From assembly GCF_002332255.1 (NCBI RefSeq), contig NZ_NRGW01000001.1, positions 1,054,001 through 1,118,000 of the forward strand: a stretch of 64,000 bases of DNA. Reading direction: 5' to 3'. Below, piece by piece: positions 34,205 through 45,059 of this stretch. This DNA comes from Halomonas sp. JB37. Lineage in GTDB: Bacteria > Pseudomonadota > Gammaproteobacteria > Pseudomonadales > Halomonadaceae. The notes under the pieces were generated by a model. That model made no database searches. It was not told where the DNA came from and was given only the letters and a program-made list of their open reading frames with translations. How positions within the stretch are numbered: position 1 is the first letter of the stretch; each line of letters opens with the position of its first letter. The position numbers and the translations under genes were made by a program.

Positions 34205-35788
34205 ATGACGGCGACAAAAACACCCAATACTTCCCCCGATGCCTCGTCAGCCCGCCGTGGGCTAATGCGCTCTGGCCTCGTGGTGAGTGCGATGACCATG
34301 CTGTCGAGGGTGATGGGGCTTGCGCGTGATGTGGTGGTCGCTACCCTTTTAGGGTCAGGCGGCGGCGCTGATGCATTTTTCGTCGCGTTTAAAATCCCTA
34401 ATTTCCTACGCAGGCTGTTTGCAGAAGGGGCCTTCAACCAGGCCTTTGTGCCGGTGCTTTCAGAGTATTCCACTCAGCGTAATCGGGACGAAATTCGTGA
34501 ACTGCTGAACGCCACTGCGGGCAGCTTAACCGCGATATTGGCGCTGATTACCGCCGTGGCGATGCTCTGCGCGCCGTGGCTCATTTGGGTGTTTGCCCCT
34601 GGCTTTGGGCGTGATCCTGAAAAGCTGGCGCTCACCGCAGATATGCTGCGGCTAACGTTCCCCTATTTACTGCTGATTTCGCTCACTGCGTTTTCCGGCA
34701 GCGTCATGAATACCTGGAATCGCTTTGCGGTGCCCGCTATTACGCCGGTGCTGCTTAATCTTTCGCTAATCGGCGCAGCGCTGTTCTTAATGCCGATGAT
34801 GGAAGAGCCGGCCATGGCGCTGGCCTGGGGCGTGCTGATCGCCGGGGTTGCGCAGTTGGCTTTTCAAGTACCGTTTTTACTGCGCTTAGGGCTGATGCCG
34901 ACGCCGTGGCCCAATTTTGCCCACGAAGGTGTGCGGCGGATTCTAAAGCTGATGGGCCCGGCGCTGTTTGGGGTGTCGGTATCGCAAATTAATTTATTGC
35001 TGGATACCGTGTTGGCCTCATTGCTGGCCGCAGGCAGCGTGTCGTGGCTTTATTATTCAGATCGCCTCGTTGAACTACCGCTGGGCGTTTTCGGGGTGGC
35101 GATTGGTACGGTGATCTTGCCCGCGCTGTCGAAACGCCATGCCGACCAGTCTAAAGAGCACTTTGCAGCGATGCTCGATTGGGCTATTCGCATTGTATTG
35201 TTGTTAGGCTTGCCGGCCGCGCTGGCGTTGGCGGTGTTGGCGGAGCCGCTGCTGATTACGCTATTTCATTATGGCGCGATGACCGACAATGACATTCAAA
35301 TGGCGGCCATGAGCCTGCGGGCGTACGCCTTCGGCCTAGTCGCGTTTATGCTGATTAAAGTGCTGGCGCCGGGGTTTTTCGCCCGCCAAGATACGCGCAC
35401 CCCGGTGAAGGTAGGTATTATTGCCATGGTCGCTAATATGGCCCTGAATCTGGTGCTGATTTGGCCGCTGGCTCATGCCGGGCTGGCGCTAGCGACGGCA
35501 CTTTCTGCGTTCCTAAATGCTGGCTTGCTGGGCTATTTGCTGCATAAACAGGGTGTGTTGGTCTTTCAGCCCGGCTGGAAACGCTACGCTGTGCAGCTAG
35601 TGGGCGGCAGTGCGCTAATGAGCGGGGCGCTCTATTTTGTTGCTCCTGACTGGCAGGCGTGGCTGACCTTTAGCCTTTGGCAGCGGATAGCCTGGGTGAG
35701 CGGGTTAGTAATGTTGGGTGGCTCGCTTTACGCTGCGTGGCTGGCAGCATTTGGCCTGCGTTTTCGCCATCTTAAAATGCAATCGTGA
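34205..35788 (+). CDS. murJ: Lipid II flippase MurJ
   Basis: A 527-residue inner-membrane protein of the MviN/MurJ family with about fourteen membrane segments. LARDVVVATLLGSGGGADAF, FKIPNFLRRLFAEGAFNQAF and FFARQDTRTPVKVG are characteristic. MurJ flips lipid II to the outer face for peptidoglycan synthesis and is essential. Length equals that of close gammaproteobacterial homologues. It lies between rpsT and ribF, the standard place. Confidence 0.96.
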   Translation: MTATKTPNTSPDASSARRGLMRSGLVVSAMTMLSRVMGLARDVVVATLLGSGGGADAFFVAFKIPNFLRRLFAEGAFNQAFVPVLSEYSTQRNRDEIRELLNATAGSLTAILALITAVAMLCAPWLIWVFAPGFGRDPEKLALTADMLRLTFPYLLLISLTAFSGSVMNTWNRFAVPAITPVLLNLSLIGAALFLMPMMEEPAMALAWGVLIAGVAQLAFQVPFLLRLGLMPTPWPNFAHEGVRRILKLMGPALFGVSVSQINLLLDTVLASLLAAGSVSWLYYSDRLVELPLGVFGVAIGTVILPALSKRHADQSKEHFAAMLDWAIRIVLLLGLPAALALAVLAEPLLITLFHYGAMTDNDIQMAAMSLRAYAFGLVAFMLIKVLAPGFFARQDTRTPVKVGIIAMVANMALNLVLIWPLAHAGLALATALSAFLNAGLLGYLLHKQGVLVFQPGWKRYAVQLVGGSALMSGALYFVAPDWQAWLTFSLWQRIAWVSGLVMLGGSLYAAWLAAFGLRFRHLKMQS

Positions 35789-35870
35789 GACTGCGCGCTA
35801 GCGGGTGTATTTGTTACACGGCGTGTTCGTTATAATCAGAGGCTTTATGTCCTCTAACGGCTGAGGTGCC

Positions 35871-36980
35871 ATGCGCGTCATTCGAGGTCTGCACAACTTA
35901 AAAGCGGCTCATCGTGGCTGCGTTGCAACGATCGGAAACTTCGATGGGGTGCATCGCGGCCATCAAGCCATTCTGCAGCAGTGCCGCGAGCATGCGGCGC
36001 GCTGGAATGTGCCGCTTACCGTGGTGGTGTTTGAACCCCAGCCGCGTGAGTTTTTTGCCGGTGATCAAGCGCCGCCACGTTTAACGCGGCTGCGTGAAAA
36101 GGTCCGCTTGCTGCGTGATTTCGGCGCCGAGCAGGTGTTGGTTCTGCCGTTTAACGAGGTGCTGCGCAGCCTGACCGGGCGTGAGTTTATCGATCAGGTG
36201 CTGATTGATGGGCTGGGTGTTAAGCATCTTGTGGTCGGTGATGACTTCCGCTTTGGCTGTGATCGTCTTGGTGATTTCGCACTGCTGGCAGAAGTTGGCC
36301 TCACCCAGGGCTTTGGCGTGGAGCACACCCGCACTTTCACCGTGGACGACGAGCGCGTTTCCAGTACGCGGGTAAGAACCTTGTTGGCCAGCGGCAATTT
36401 TTCCGCCGCTGCGCGCTTGCTTGGTCGGCCCTATTCGTTAGATGGCCGCGTGGTGCGCGACCAGCAGTTAGGCCGCACGATTGGCGTGCCGACCGCGAAC
36501 CTGCCGCTTCTACCCCAGCCGTTAACGCTACGCGGTGTGTTTGCAGTCATCGTTGAGCTTGAAAATGGCCGGCGCTACCCGGCAGTCGCCAACGTAGGGT
36601 TTCGGCCCACGGTGGGGTCAAAACGGCCGACGCTAGAGGTACACCTGTTGGATTTTAGCGGTGACCTTTACGGCCAGCACATGACCGTTTTTCCCTGTAC
36701 GCGCCTGCGCGGCGAGGTGAAGTTTGACGGCCTTGAGGCATTAAAAGCGCAAATTGAACGCGACCAGGCCCGCGCTCGCCAGTACTTCGCGGCGCCCCCG
36801 GGTGATCAAGGCAGCTCTGAACAAGACAGCTCTCTTCCGCTGGCCTCGGCTCCGCTTGAGCGTGAGGCTGCCGTTTCCATGACGACTGTTTCTAATACAA
36901 CTGTTTCTAAGACAACTGCTTCCAAGACAATTTCTTCTGATTCTTCTTCGGCGGATGACGCCGATGCTACCAACGGCTGA
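35871..36980 (+). CDS. ribF: Bifunctional riboflavin kinase/FAD synthetase
   Basis: A 369-residue enzyme making FMN and then FAD. The N-terminal adenylyltransferase has [12 protein letters not shown], and [13 protein letters not shown] near its end. The C-terminal kinase has [13 protein letters not shown] and [11 protein letters not shown]. Typical RibF has about 310 residues; this one carries a tail of roughly 55 low-complexity residues rich in Ser, Thr and Ala, formed in part by a 15-bp tandem repeat. The tail ends 8 bp before ileS. The enzyme core appears complete. Confidence 0.95.
   Translation: MRVIRGLHNLKAAHRGCVATIGNFDGVHRGHQAILQQCREHAARWNVPLTVVVFEPQPREFFAGDQAPPRLTRLREKVRLLRDFGAEQVLVLPFNEVLRSLTGREFIDQVLIDGLGVKHLVVGDDFRFGCDRLGDFALLAEVGLTQGFGVEHTRTFTVDDERVSSTRVRTLLASGNFSAAARLLGRPYSLDGRVVRDQQLGRTIGVPTANLPLLPQPLTLRGVFAVIVELENGRRYPAVANVGFRPTVGSKRPTLEVHLLDFSGDLYGQHMTVFPCTRLRGEVKFDGLEALKAQIERDQARARQYFAAPPGDQGSSEQDSSLPLASAPLEREAAVSMTTVSNTTVSKTTASKTISSDSSSADDADATNG
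36882..36941 (+). repeat. 15-bp tandem repeat in the ribF tail
   Basis: Three clear units (ACGACTGTTTCTAAT, ACAACTGTTTCTAAG, ACAACTGCTTCCAAG) and a decayed fourth encode repeated [10 protein letters not shown]. The frame is kept, so copy-number change would not disrupt the gene. Confidence 0.85.
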
Positions 36981-36987
36981 CCAGACC

Positions 36988-39822
36988 ATGGATTATAAGC
37001 ACACGCTGAATTTGCCTGAAACTGACTTTCCTATGCGCGGCATGCTGCCTAAGCAGGAGCCGGGGCGAGTTTCCCAGTGGCAGGATATGAATATTTACCA
37101 GCGCCTGCGGGAAGCACGTGCAGGCGCGCCGCTGTTTGTGCTTCACGATGGCCCTCCTTACGCCAATGGCAGTATCCATATTGGTCACGCCGTTAATAAG
37201 ATTCTTAAAGACATTATCGTTAAGTCGAAAAACTTAGCCGGTTTCGATGCCCCCTATGTGCCGGGTTGGGATTGCCACGGCCTGCCCATTGAGCACAAGG
37301 TAGAAACGACCCACGGAAAGCATCTTGAACCGAGCCGAGCCCGTGAACTCTGCCGTGAGTACGCGGGTGCCCAAGTTGAAACGCAGCTGGCTGACTTTGT
37401 GCGCCTGGGCATTATCGGCGATTGGGATCACCCTTATCGCACCATGGATTACGCCAATGAAGCCGGCGAGATCCGTGCGCTAGCCGATATGGTGGAAGCG
37501 GGCTATGTGTTTAAAGGCCTGAAGCCGGTTAACTGGTGCTTTGACTGTGGCTCGGCGCTGGCGGAAGCAGAAGTGGAGTATGCGGATAAGAAATCGGATG
37601 CCATTGATGTGGCTTTTCCGGTGGAAGATACCGACAAGCTTGCCGCGGCCTTTGGTCTAAGCGAGCTTCCCAAGCCTACTGCTGTGGTCATCTGGACCAC
37701 CACGCCGTGGACTATTCCCGCTAACCAGGCGCTGAACGTTCACCCTGAGTTCACCTATGCATTGGTTGATACCGGCGAGCGTTTGCTGCTGCTAGCAGAA
37801 GAGCTAGTGGCAAGCTGCCTAGAGCGCTTTGGCCTGGAAGGTGAGGTGATTGCCACCACGCAAGGCGCCAAGCTTGATCTGATCAATTTCCGCCATCCGT
37901 TCTATGACCGCCTGTCGCCGATTTATCTAGCGGATTACGTCGAGTCAGAGGTCGGCAGCACCGGTATTGTCCACTCTGCGCCGTCTTACGGTATGGATGA
38001 CTTTGTCACCTGCCGCGAGCATGGCATGGAGTTCGACGACATGCTGAACCCGGTGCAGGGTAACGGCGTGTACGCTGACGACCTGCCGTTCTTCGGCGGC
38101 CAGATGATTTGGAAAGCCAACCCAAATATCATCGAGAAGCTGCGCGATGTTGATGCGCTGATGGCGCATACGCCGATCAAACATAGCTATATGCACTGCT
38201 GGCGCCATAAAACGCCGGTGATCTACCGCGCCACGGCGCAGTGGTTTGTGGGCATGGATATTCAAGGTAAAGACGGCAAAACCCTGCGCGAGAGCGCGTT
38301 GGAAGGCATTGCCGCCACGTCGTTTACCCCCGCCTGGGGGCAAGCGCGCTTGCACAGCATGATTGCTAACCGCCCAGACTGGTGTATCTCCCGCCAGCGT
38401 AACTGGGGCGTGCCTATTCCGTTTTTCCTTCACAAGCAAACGGGCGAGCTGCATCCGCGTACCGTTGAACTGATGGAAGAGGCGGCCAAGCGCGTTGAGC
38501 AAGAAGGAATCAACGCGTGGTTCCGTCTTGAGCCCGCTGAATTGCTGGGTGCTGAGGCCGCTGAGTACGATAAAGTCACCGACACACTCGATGTGTGGTT
38601 CGACTCCGGTACCACCCATCGCCACGTGCTGCGCGGCTCGCACCCGCACGGCCATGAGAGCGGCCCGCGCGCCGATCTGTATCTGGAAGGCTCTGATCAA
38701 CACCGCGGCTGGTTCCATTCTTCGCTGCTCACCGGCTCGGCGATTGACGGCCATCCGCCATATCGTCAGCTGCTGACCCATGGTTTCACCGTGGATTCTC
38801 AGGGCCGTAAGCAGTCCAAGTCATTGGGCAACGTGGTCGCGCCTCAAGAAGTGATGGACAAGCTGGGCGGCGATATTCTGCGCCTGTGGGTCGCTTCTAC
38901 CGATTATTCCGGTGAAATGGCCGTATCGGACGAAATTTTGAAGCGCACGTCAGACGTCTACCGTCGCATTCGTAACACCGCCCGCTTTCTGCTTTCAAAC
39001 CTCAACGGGTTTGATCCTGAGCGTAATCAGGTGGCCTTTGGCGACATGCTGGCGCTAGACCAGTGGGTGGTCGATCGCGCCGCCCAGCTGCAGGTGCGCA
39101 TTGAAAAAGCCTATGAAGAATATCGCTTTTTAGATGTTTACCAGCAGGTGCACGGCTTCTGCGCGCGTGAGCTAGGCGGCTTCTATCTCGACGTTATTAA
39201 AGATCGCCAGTACACCACGCAAACAGATTCGCTGGCACGTCGTAGTGCACAAACCGCGCTGTATCATGTCGTGGAAGCACTGAGCCGTTGGATTGCACCG
39301 ATTCTCTCGTTCACTGCTGAAGAGATCCACGAGAACATCCCCGGTAAACGCGGCGATAGCGTGCTGCTTGAAACGTATTACACCGGCCTTGCCACTCTAG
39401 ACGAAAGCGCTGACCTGGGTCGCGCCTTCTGGGAGCAGGTATTGGAAGTTAAGCACTCGGTGAATAAGTGCCTGGAAGATGCTCGTAATGCCAAAGTGAT
39501 TAAGGGCAGCCTTGCCGCCGAGGTCACGCTGTATGTCAGCGATGAGCTGCAGGCGACGCTGGCCAAGCTGGGCGATGAGCTGCGCTTTGTGATGCTGACC
39601 AGCGATGTCACGCTCAAGCCTTTAGCAGACGCGAGTGATTCAGCGGAAGCAACCGAGCTTGATAGCTTGAAAGTCGCGGTTAGCACTAGCGAAAACACCA
39701 AGTGCGAGCGCTGCTGGCACCACCGTCCGGATGTCGGCACCCATGCCGATCACCCTGGTTTGTGCGGTCGCTGCATTAGCAACCTTCCCGAAGGCAAAGG
39801 CGAGATTCGTTACTATGCCTAA
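36988..39822 (+). CDS. ileS: Isoleucyl-tRNA synthetase
   Basis: A 944-residue class I synthetase. It starts [18 protein letters not shown], aligned with E. coli IleS, which fixes the ATG at 36988. The HIGH motif is [11 protein letters not shown] near residue 60, and the editing domain shows [10 protein letters not shown]. The second signature reads KQSKSLGN instead of the usual KMSKS. The C-terminal zinc site is intact (CERCWHH and CGRC). It charges tRNA-Ile in the cytoplasm. It follows ribF by 7 bp and overlaps lspA. Confidence 0.97.
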   Translation: MDYKHTLNLPETDFPMRGMLPKQEPGRVSQWQDMNIYQRLREARAGAPLFVLHDGPPYANGSIHIGHAVNKILKDIIVKSKNLAGFDAPYVPGWDCHGLPIEHKVETTHGKHLEPSRARELCREYAGAQVETQLADFVRLGIIGDWDHPYRTMDYANEAGEIRALADMVEAGYVFKGLKPVNWCFDCGSALAEAEVEYADKKSDAIDVAFPVEDTDKLAAAFGLSELPKPTAVVIWTTTPWTIPANQALNVHPEFTYALVDTGERLLLLAEELVASCLERFGLEGEVIATTQGAKLDLINFRHPFYDRLSPIYLADYVESEVGSTGIVHSAPSYGMDDFVTCREHGMEFDDMLNPVQGNGVYADDLPFFGGQMIWKANPNIIEKLRDVDALMAHTPIKHSYMHCWRHKTPVIYRATAQWFVGMDIQGKDGKTLRESALEGIAATSFTPAWGQARLHSMIANRPDWCISRQRNWGVPIPFFLHKQTGELHPRTVELMEEAAKRVEQEGINAWFRLEPAELLGAEAAEYDKVTDTLDVWFDSGTTHRHVLRGSHPHGHESGPRADLYLEGSDQHRGWFHSSLLTGSAIDGHPPYRQLLTHGFTVDSQGRKQSKSLGNVVAPQEVMDKLGGDILRLWVASTDYSGEMAVSDEILKRTSDVYRRIRNTARFLLSNLNGFDPERNQVAFGDMLALDQWVVDRAAQLQVRIEKAYEEYRFLDVYQQVHGFCARELGGFYLDVIKDRQYTTQTDSLARRSAQTALYHVVEALSRWIAPILSFTAEEIHENIPGKRGDSVLLETYYTGLATLDESADLGRAFWEQVLEVKHSVNKCLEDARNAKVIKGSLAAEVTLYVSDELQATLAKLGDELRFVMLTSDVTLKPLADASDSAEATELDSLKVAVSTSENTKCERCWHHRPDVGTHADHPGLCGRCISNLPEGKGEIRYYA

Positions 39823-40366
39823 TGCTGCCAATACGCCCAATGCTACCAATGCCAGTGAGCGGCCGCCCATGAAGCGGCCCTTGAGCTGGCTGTGGATCGC
39901 TGCGGCGGTGATCGTGCTCGATTTGCTCACCAAGTACGTGGCCAGCAGCCAGCTTGGCTACGCACAGCCGGTGGAGGTGCTGCCCTTTTTCAATCTCACT
40001 TTGCTGCATAACCCTGGGGCGGCGTTCAGCTTCTTAGCCACGCATCCGGGCTGGCAGCGCTGGTTTTTCGCCATTATTGCGGTTGGCGCCAGCGTCGCCC
40101 TAACGATATGGCTATCAAGAGTCAAAAACGATGAAAAGCTGCTGGTGATTGCGCTACCGCTGATTATTGGTGGTGCTTTAGGCAATCTGTACGATCGCCT
40201 CGTGCATGGCTATGTGGTTGATTTTCTCTCCTTTCATGTGGCGGGATGGTACTACCCGGCCTTTAACGTGGCGGATATTGGCATCACCCTGGGCGCAGTT
40301 GCACTAATCTGGGAATCTATCATGGGTGAGCGGCGGCGCAAGAAAGCGCACGCTGCTTCTCATTAA
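39815..40366 (+). CDS. lspA: Lipoprotein signal peptidase
   Basis: A 183-residue inner-membrane aspartyl protease that cleaves the signal peptides of lipoproteins. Four membrane segments and the conserved [22 protein letters not shown] and FNVADIGI are seen; the Asp residues in the last two form the catalytic pair. The ATG at 39815 overlaps ileS by 8 bp. A second ATG at 39869 would drop a polar 18-residue segment of Asn, Ala and Thr repeats, and gives the usual length (165), so the start is not certain. Confidence 0.95.
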   Translation: MPNAANTPNATNASERPPMKRPLSWLWIAAAVIVLDLLTKYVASSQLGYAQPVEVLPFFNLTLLHNPGAAFSFLATHPGWQRWFFAIIAVGASVALTIWLSRVKNDEKLLVIALPLIIGGALGNLYDRLVHGYVVDFLSFHVAGWYYPAFNVADIGITLGAVALIWESIMGERRRKKAHAASH

Positions 40367-40385
40367 TCGACTATTGAGAGCTGTA

Positions 40386-40832
40386 ATGAGCGACTACCGT
40401 ATCGATGATGGCATGGAAGTGACGCTACACTTCACCTTGAAGCTAGAAGATGGCACGCTGGTGGATTCGACCAAAGACAAAGCGCCGGCAACCTTTGAGT
40501 TTGGCGATGGAAACCTGCCGCCAGGCTTTGAGCACCCGATTAAAGGCTTAGGCGCCGGGCAGAACGGGAGTTTTCAAATTACCCCCGAACATGCGTTTGG
40601 CCAGCATAACTCGCAGAATATCCAGACGCTGAAGCGTGCCGACTTTGGTGATGAAGCGCCAGAAATAGGCATGGTGATGTCGTTTGCGGATAAAGCGGGA
40701 ACGGAATTGCCTGGTGTGGTCAAAACTATCGACGGCGAGCGCATTGAGGTCGATTTTAATCATCCGCTAGCGGGCCGTACGCTCACGTTTGAAGTGGAAG
40801 TGCTGGACGTTAAGCCCGCCACCACGCACTAG
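40386..40832 (+). CDS. fkpB: FKBP-type peptidyl-prolyl isomerase (SlpA-like)
   Basis: A 148-residue FKBP of the SlyD/SlpA type, with VTLHFTLKLEDGTLVDST at the start and VDFNHPLAGRTLTFEVEVL near the end, the flap-domain signature. It is a cytoplasmic folding helper and sits between lspA and ispH as in E. coli. The ATG at 40386 matches the family start. Confidence 0.95.
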   Translation: MSDYRIDDGMEVTLHFTLKLEDGTLVDSTKDKAPATFEFGDGNLPPGFEHPIKGLGAGQNGSFQITPEHAFGQHNSQNIQTLKRADFGDEAPEIGMVMSFADKAGTELPGVVKTIDGERIEVDFNHPLAGRTLTFEVEVLDVKPATTH

Positions 40833-40867
40833 GCTTACCATCACTAGGCCTACTAGCACTAGCGACG
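40827..40867 (+). repeat. 15-bp tandem repeat between fkpB and ispH
   Basis: CACTAGGCTTACCAT, CACTAGGCCTACTAG and a partial third unit begin in the last codons of fkpB, each carrying a TAG. A noncoding member of the 15-bp repeat set. Confidence 0.75.
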
Positions 40868-40910
40868 TTCTTATTCACTAAGCGATGCGCTTACGCATCA
40901 AGGCGCTACT

Positions 40911-41906
40911 ATGCAATCGATGCAACCTATGCAACCGACGCCAGCACAGCCCATACAGATCAAATTGGCCAATCCACGTGGCTTTTGCGCCGGCGTGGAT
41001 CGCGCAATCGATATCGTTAATCGCGCACTGGATGTCTTTGGCCCGCCTATCTATGTGCGTCACGAAGTCGTGCATAACCGGTTTGTGGTTGAAACGCTGC
41101 GCGCCCGTGGGGCTGTGTTTGTAGAAGAGCTGGATGAAGTGCCGGACGACGTCATCGTGATTTTCTCTGCCCACGGCGTGTCTCGCGCGGTTCAAGCAGA
41201 CGCCGAACGGCGTGGCTTGAAGGTCTTTGATGCCACCTGCCCGCTGGTCACCAAAGTACACCTGGAAGTGCTGCGCTACGCTAAACGCGGTCAAGAGTGT
41301 GTGCTCATCGGCCACGAGGGCCACCCTGAAGTTGAAGGCACCATGGGGCGTTACGACACCTCCCTGGGTGGGCATATCTACTTGGTAGAAGATGAGGAAG
41401 ACGTGGCTAAGCTTGACGTGCACGATCCTTCGCAGCTGGCTTTCGTGACTCAAACGACGCTTTCGATGGATGACACTGCCAAGGTCATTGCTGCGCTACG
41501 CGGCAAGTTTCCAGCGATCCAGGGGCCGCGTAATGACGATATCTGTTACGCCACTCAAAACCGTCAGGACGCCGTGCGTGAGCTAGCCGCCCAGAGTGAT
41601 TTACTGCTGGTGGTGGGTAGCCCGAATAGCTCGAACTCAAACCGCTTGCGTGAGCTCTCAGAGCGCATGGGCACCCCGGCCTATCTGATCGACAATGCTG
41701 ATCAAATTGATCCTCAGTGGCTTGAAAATGTAGCCCATGTTGGCGTTACCGCCGGTGCTAGTGCCCCTGAAGTATTGGTCAAAGGCGTTATTGCTAAGCT
41801 GCAAAGCCTCGGTGCTGCGGTGCCGGAAGAGCTGCAGGGGCGCGAAGAGACCATTACTTTCTCTATGCCTAAAGAGCTACGTGAAAAGGTCATTGTGAGC
41901 GGCTAG
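40911..41906 (+). CDS. ispH: 4-hydroxy-3-methylbut-2-enyl diphosphate reductase
   Basis: A 331-residue iron-sulfur enzyme, the last step of the MEP isoprenoid pathway, making IPP and DMAPP. The three cluster cysteines are in [25 protein letters not shown] and [22 protein letters not shown] binds substrate. The first nine codons form a 9-bp repeat (MQS MQP MQP), which extends the N-terminus over E. coli by about 15 residues. Confidence 0.96.
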   Translation: MQSMQPMQPTPAQPIQIKLANPRGFCAGVDRAIDIVNRALDVFGPPIYVRHEVVHNRFVVETLRARGAVFVEELDEVPDDVIVIFSAHGVSRAVQADAERRGLKVFDATCPLVTKVHLEVLRYAKRGQECVLIGHEGHPEVEGTMGRYDTSLGGHIYLVEDEEDVAKLDVHDPSQLAFVTQTTLSMDDTAKVIAALRGKFPAIQGPRNDDICYATQNRQDAVRELAAQSDLLLVVGSPNSSNSNRLRELSERMGTPAYLIDNADQIDPQWLENVAHVGVTAGASAPEVLVKGVIAKLQSLGAAVPEELQGREETITFSMPKELREKVIVSG

Positions 41907-41953
41907 GCATCGTGTAGCAATCTGTGACATGCTAACTTTAATACGCTTTTTCA

Positions 41954-42007
41954 GTGCTGTTTTTAAGCACTATTTACTAAGCGCTGTTTTTTAAGAGCTA
42001 TCGTTAG
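41954..42007 (+). repeat. 27-bp imperfect tandem repeat with hairpin after ispH
   Basis: Two units starting GTGCTGTTTTTAAG and GCGCTGTTTTTTAAG lie between ispH and the pilin operon. The first forms a small hairpin (AGTGCT with AGCACT). It is AT-rich and has T runs, but the arrangement is not a clear terminator. Confidence 0.5.
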
Positions 42008-42076
42008 GTACTAATCTCTACGTGCTATATCCGCTCGCTAAGCCGTATGAGCGGATTGACCCAGGAGAAAAGTCGC

Positions 42077-42472
42077 ATGTCCTATGCTCCTCATTCCTCC
42101 ACTGGCCGTTTTCCGTTGAGCGGCCAGCTGGGTTTTACCTTGATTGAGCTAATGATGGTGGTCGCTATCATTGGCGTGATTGCGTCCATTGCCTATCCCA
42201 GCTATACCCGCTACGTGCAGCAATCAGTGCGCACGGATGCTCACGCTGGCCTAATGCAGGCAGCCTCTGAGCTTGAGCGCTGCTACTCGCGTACCTATTC
42301 CTATCATGACTGTGCCATTGGTGAGCTGTCTCCCGATCAGCACTATGCCATCGCGTTAACACCCCACGATAGCGGCTATATGCTAACCGCCAGCTCGTTT
42401 AAAGAAGACGGCTGCGCTGAAGATCTGCGCTTAAATGCACGTGGTGAAAGGTTGCCTAATGCGTGTTGGTGA
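42077..42472 (+). CDS. Type IV minor pilin, PilE-like
   Basis: A 131-residue prepilin. The cleavage and membrane motif [20 protein letters not shown] follows a 19-residue leader, with Glu at +5. The short globular domain has three or four cysteines (ERCYS, DCAIG, DGCAE, NACW), suggesting disulfides. AGGAGA supports the ATG at 42077. First of four pilin-like genes after ispH, the place where Pseudomonas keeps its minor pilin genes. Confidence 0.88.
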   Translation: MSYAPHSSTGRFPLSGQLGFTLIELMMVVAIIGVIASIAYPSYTRYVQQSVRTDAHAGLMQAASELERCYSRTYSYHDCAIGELSPDQHYAIALTPHDSGYMLTASSFKEDGCAEDLRLNARGERLPNACW

Positions 42473-42908
42473 GCCGAGCCAGCAGCGGGGCTTTAGCTTA
42501 ATCGAAGCATTGATTGCGCTGGTGATTCTGTCCGTTGGCTTAATCGGCGTGGCGGCCATGCAGCTAAAGGCGCTACACAGCGCCACGACCGGCTATCAAC
42601 ATTCGATCGCTAATCTGGCCGCGGTGGACGCACAGGAACGGCTCTGGGCCCAGCTAGCAAGCGACGATGTCGATGGCTGTGCCAGTATTGATGTCGAAAC
42701 AGACTGGAAGGCTCATTGGTTTGGTGGTAATGGATTGAACCCGCTGCGCGTCGCTGATGAATCAGCAACTGGCATACGGCGCTCTGGGTGTGAATTTACC
42801 ATTGTGATTGCGTTGGCGAGTCGCGAAGGTGGCGCCGAATCAAACGCGCTGAACCATACGCTGACCTATACGCTTGGCCTGCCTGATCTAGCGGGAGGCG
42901 GACGATGA
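42459..42908 (+). CDS. pilV: Type IV minor pilin, PilV-like
   Basis: A 149-residue prepilin with cleavage motif [20 protein letters not shown] and a short leader, as usual for PilV. The ATG at 42459 has AAAGG upstream and lies within the end of the previous gene, so translation is coupled; an ATG at 42435 is less likely. It should help prime pilus assembly at the inner membrane. Confidence 0.87.
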   Translation: MRVGEPSQQRGFSLIEALIALVILSVGLIGVAAMQLKALHSATTGYQHSIANLAAVDAQERLWAQLASDDVDGCASIDVETDWKAHWFGGNGLNPLRVADESATGIRRSGCEFTIVIALASREGGAESNALNHTLTYTLGLPDLAGGGR

Positions 42909-43390
42909 CGAGCGGGCAAAGAGGCTTTACGCTTGTTGAAGTAATGGTGGCCATGGCGATTGGCACGGTCATTATTTTGGGCGCTGGCCAACTGTTTCTA
43001 ACCACTTTCCAAACGTTTAGAGCCGTGGATGCCGTTAGCCGCAAGCAAGAGGCGTTAGTCTTTGCGGTGAATACCCTTACGCAAGCGGCGCGCAAAGGCA
43101 ATATAGCGAATTACACCATAGCGCCCGATGAGCGTCGCACCGATGGCGGTACCCGCCACTACTGTGTGCTTCAAGATGAACGACAACATCAGCCCTTGGT
43201 TGATCTCGCCCAGGTCGACAGCGCGGCCGAGTGCCCGGCGCTTTACGAAGCCAATGCTGATGGTGTGTCGACGAGCGTAACGCTACTTGTCGGTGACTGT
43301 CGGGAAAGCACTAATGCAACGTGCGACCAGTTTACGCTGACGGTGAGTGAGCGTGACAGGGTGGCGGCCTTTTTGGAGGCTCGCTCATGA
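42905..43390 (+). CDS. pilW: Type IV minor pilin, PilW-like, short
   Basis: A 161-residue prepilin with RGFTLVEVMVAMAIGTVIIL near the start. PilW usually has over 250 residues, so this one is about half-length. It overlaps pilV by 4 bp and pilX by 4 bp. No frameshift was found in the sequence, so shortness appears real rather than a break. Confidence 0.82.
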   Translation: MTSGQRGFTLVEVMVAMAIGTVIILGAGQLFLTTFQTFRAVDAVSRKQEALVFAVNTLTQAARKGNIANYTIAPDERRTDGGTRHYCVLQDERQHQPLVDLAQVDSAAECPALYEANADGVSTSVTLLVGDCRESTNATCDQFTLTVSERDRVAAFLEARS

Positions 43391-43821
43391 GACAGCAGCG
43401 GGGCGCGGCGTTGGTGATTGTTATGGCGCTATTCTCCGCTGCGCTGATGTTAGGTATGTCGGGCATGCAGGGCGCATTGATTGACGAGCGCTTAGCGGGT
43501 AACTACCGGGCAGTGGTGCAGGCCACGATGAACGCTGAGTCCGCTTACTCGAAAGCGCTAGAGGCAGCGTTCACACAAGATATGGATGCGCTAGATTGGG
43601 GGGCGAAAACGTACTCACGCAGCGCGATTGAAGAAATGACGTGGGATGATATTGTTCATCTCGGGCAGGTTAATGACCAATGCGCAACCGAAACGGCCGT
43701 GTGTTTCTATTTGCCGTTAATCGTTGATGATAGAAAGAGCCTCGTTGCGTTTGGCGCGCTATATGCAAATCAAGAAGGGCCGGTGGTGGTGAGCCATCCT
43801 TACTTTTTATTTCTTGAGTAA
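43387..43821 (+). CDS. pilX: Type IV minor pilin, PilX-like
   Basis: A 144-residue protein starting MRQQRGAALVIVMALFSAAL, the PilX_N signature (QRGAALV) that lacks the Glu at +5 of other pilins. It ends the operon; no PilY1 follows as it does in Pseudomonas. The gene ends 93 bp before trpS. Confidence 0.82.
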   Translation: MRQQRGAALVIVMALFSAALMLGMSGMQGALIDERLAGNYRAVVQATMNAESAYSKALEAAFTQDMDALDWGAKTYSRSAIEEMTWDDIVHLGQVNDQCATETAVCFYLPLIVDDRKSLVAFGALYANQEGPVVVSHPYFLFLE

Positions 43822-43914
43822 ATGCCTGAATTTAGAGACTAACCGCAGTTGTCGCATCGCGATGTCGATGCACGTATCATATTGCCATGTACGTTCAACG
43901 ACGAGCCAGAAATC

Positions 43915-44937
43915 ATGAGTCAGTCTGCTAAAACCCGCGTTCTTACCGGTATTACTACCACCGGCACGCCCCATTTAGGCAACTACATTGGGGCGATCAA
44001 GCCTGCCATTGAGGCAAGCCAAGACCCCAACGTTCAATCGTTTTACTTTCTGGCTGATTACCATGCGTTGATCAAGTGCCCAGACCCGAAGCGTGTTCAG
44101 GAGTCACGGTTGGAGATTGCCGCGACCTGGCTGGCGCTGGGGTTAGATACTGACAATGCCATTTTCTATCGTCAGTCGGACATTCACGAAATCCCCGAGC
44201 TGATGTGGATGCTTTCCTGCGTATGCGCCAAGGGCCTGATGAACCGTGCCCATGCTTATAAAGCAGCGGTAGCAGAAAATGAAGAAGCGGAAAATCAAGA
44301 TGCTGATAAAGGCATCACTATGGGGCTGTTTGGTTATCCCGTGCTGATGGCCGCGGATATTCTAATGTTCAACGCCAACAAGGTGCCGGTCGGGCGTGAC
44401 CAAATTCAGCATATCGAAATGGCGCGTGATATCGCGGGGCGCTTTAATCACCTTTATAAAGGCCAGCACTTTGCCCTGCCTGACGCCGTCGTCGATGATA
44501 AGGTGCCGCTGCTGAATGGCTTAGATGGCCGTAAAATGTCCAAAAGCTACGATAATACGATTCCGCTGTTTGTCGCTGAGAAAAAGCTGCAAAAGCTGGT
44601 GCGTAAGATTAAGACCAATTCGCTAGAGCCGGGTGAGCCAAAAGACCCCGATAGCTGCACGCTATTCCAAATTTACTCAGCGTTCGCCACGTCAGCAGAG
44701 TCCGCTAGCCTGCGTGATCAGTACGCGGCAGGTATTGGCTGGGGCGATGCAAAAAATCAGGTGTTTGATTACTTGAACGCTCAGTTGAGCGCCCCACGTG
44801 AGCGCTATAACGAGCTAATGGCAGACCCTGCGCATATTGAGGCAGTGCTGCAAAAAGGCGCCGAGCGCGCCCGCGAAGAAGCCACGCAGACCATGGACCG
44901 TTTGCGTGCCGCTGTAGGTTTGGGGCGATTTGTTTAG
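43915..44937 (+). CDS. trpS: Tryptophanyl-tRNA synthetase
   Basis: A 340-residue class I synthetase with the HIGH variant [10 protein letters not shown] near residue 20 and KMSKSYDNT near residue 200. The ATG at 43915 matches the family start [16 protein letters not shown]; the frame runs 22 codons further up without a good site. It charges tRNA-Trp in the cytoplasm. Confidence 0.96.
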   Translation: MSQSAKTRVLTGITTTGTPHLGNYIGAIKPAIEASQDPNVQSFYFLADYHALIKCPDPKRVQESRLEIAATWLALGLDTDNAIFYRQSDIHEIPELMWMLSCVCAKGLMNRAHAYKAAVAENEEAENQDADKGITMGLFGYPVLMAADILMFNANKVPVGRDQIQHIEMARDIAGRFNHLYKGQHFALPDAVVDDKVPLLNGLDGRKMSKSYDNTIPLFVAEKKLQKLVRKIKTNSLEPGEPKDPDSCTLFQIYSAFATSAESASLRDQYAAGIGWGDAKNQVFDYLNAQLSAPRERYNELMADPAHIEAVLQKGAERAREEATQTMDRLRAAVGLGRFV

Positions 44938-45031
44938 ACGCTGGGCCTTATGGCTTTCTAGCTGCTTTAGCATCTGGTGAAAAAAGCCCTTTCCAGCCGG
45001 TCGTATAGCCCTAAAGATATATAATCTAGAT

Positions 45032-45059
45032 AATAGCCTCCTTCTTAGGGGGCTATTTT
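45032..45059 (+). terminator. Hairpin after trpS that also covers the ribosome site of the next ORF
   Basis: AATAGCC pairs with GGCTATT, and CC with GG inside, followed by TTTTA. It can be the trpS terminator. The 3' arm contains the AGGGGG that would serve as ribosome site for the 53-codon ORF at 45060. Confidence 0.6.
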
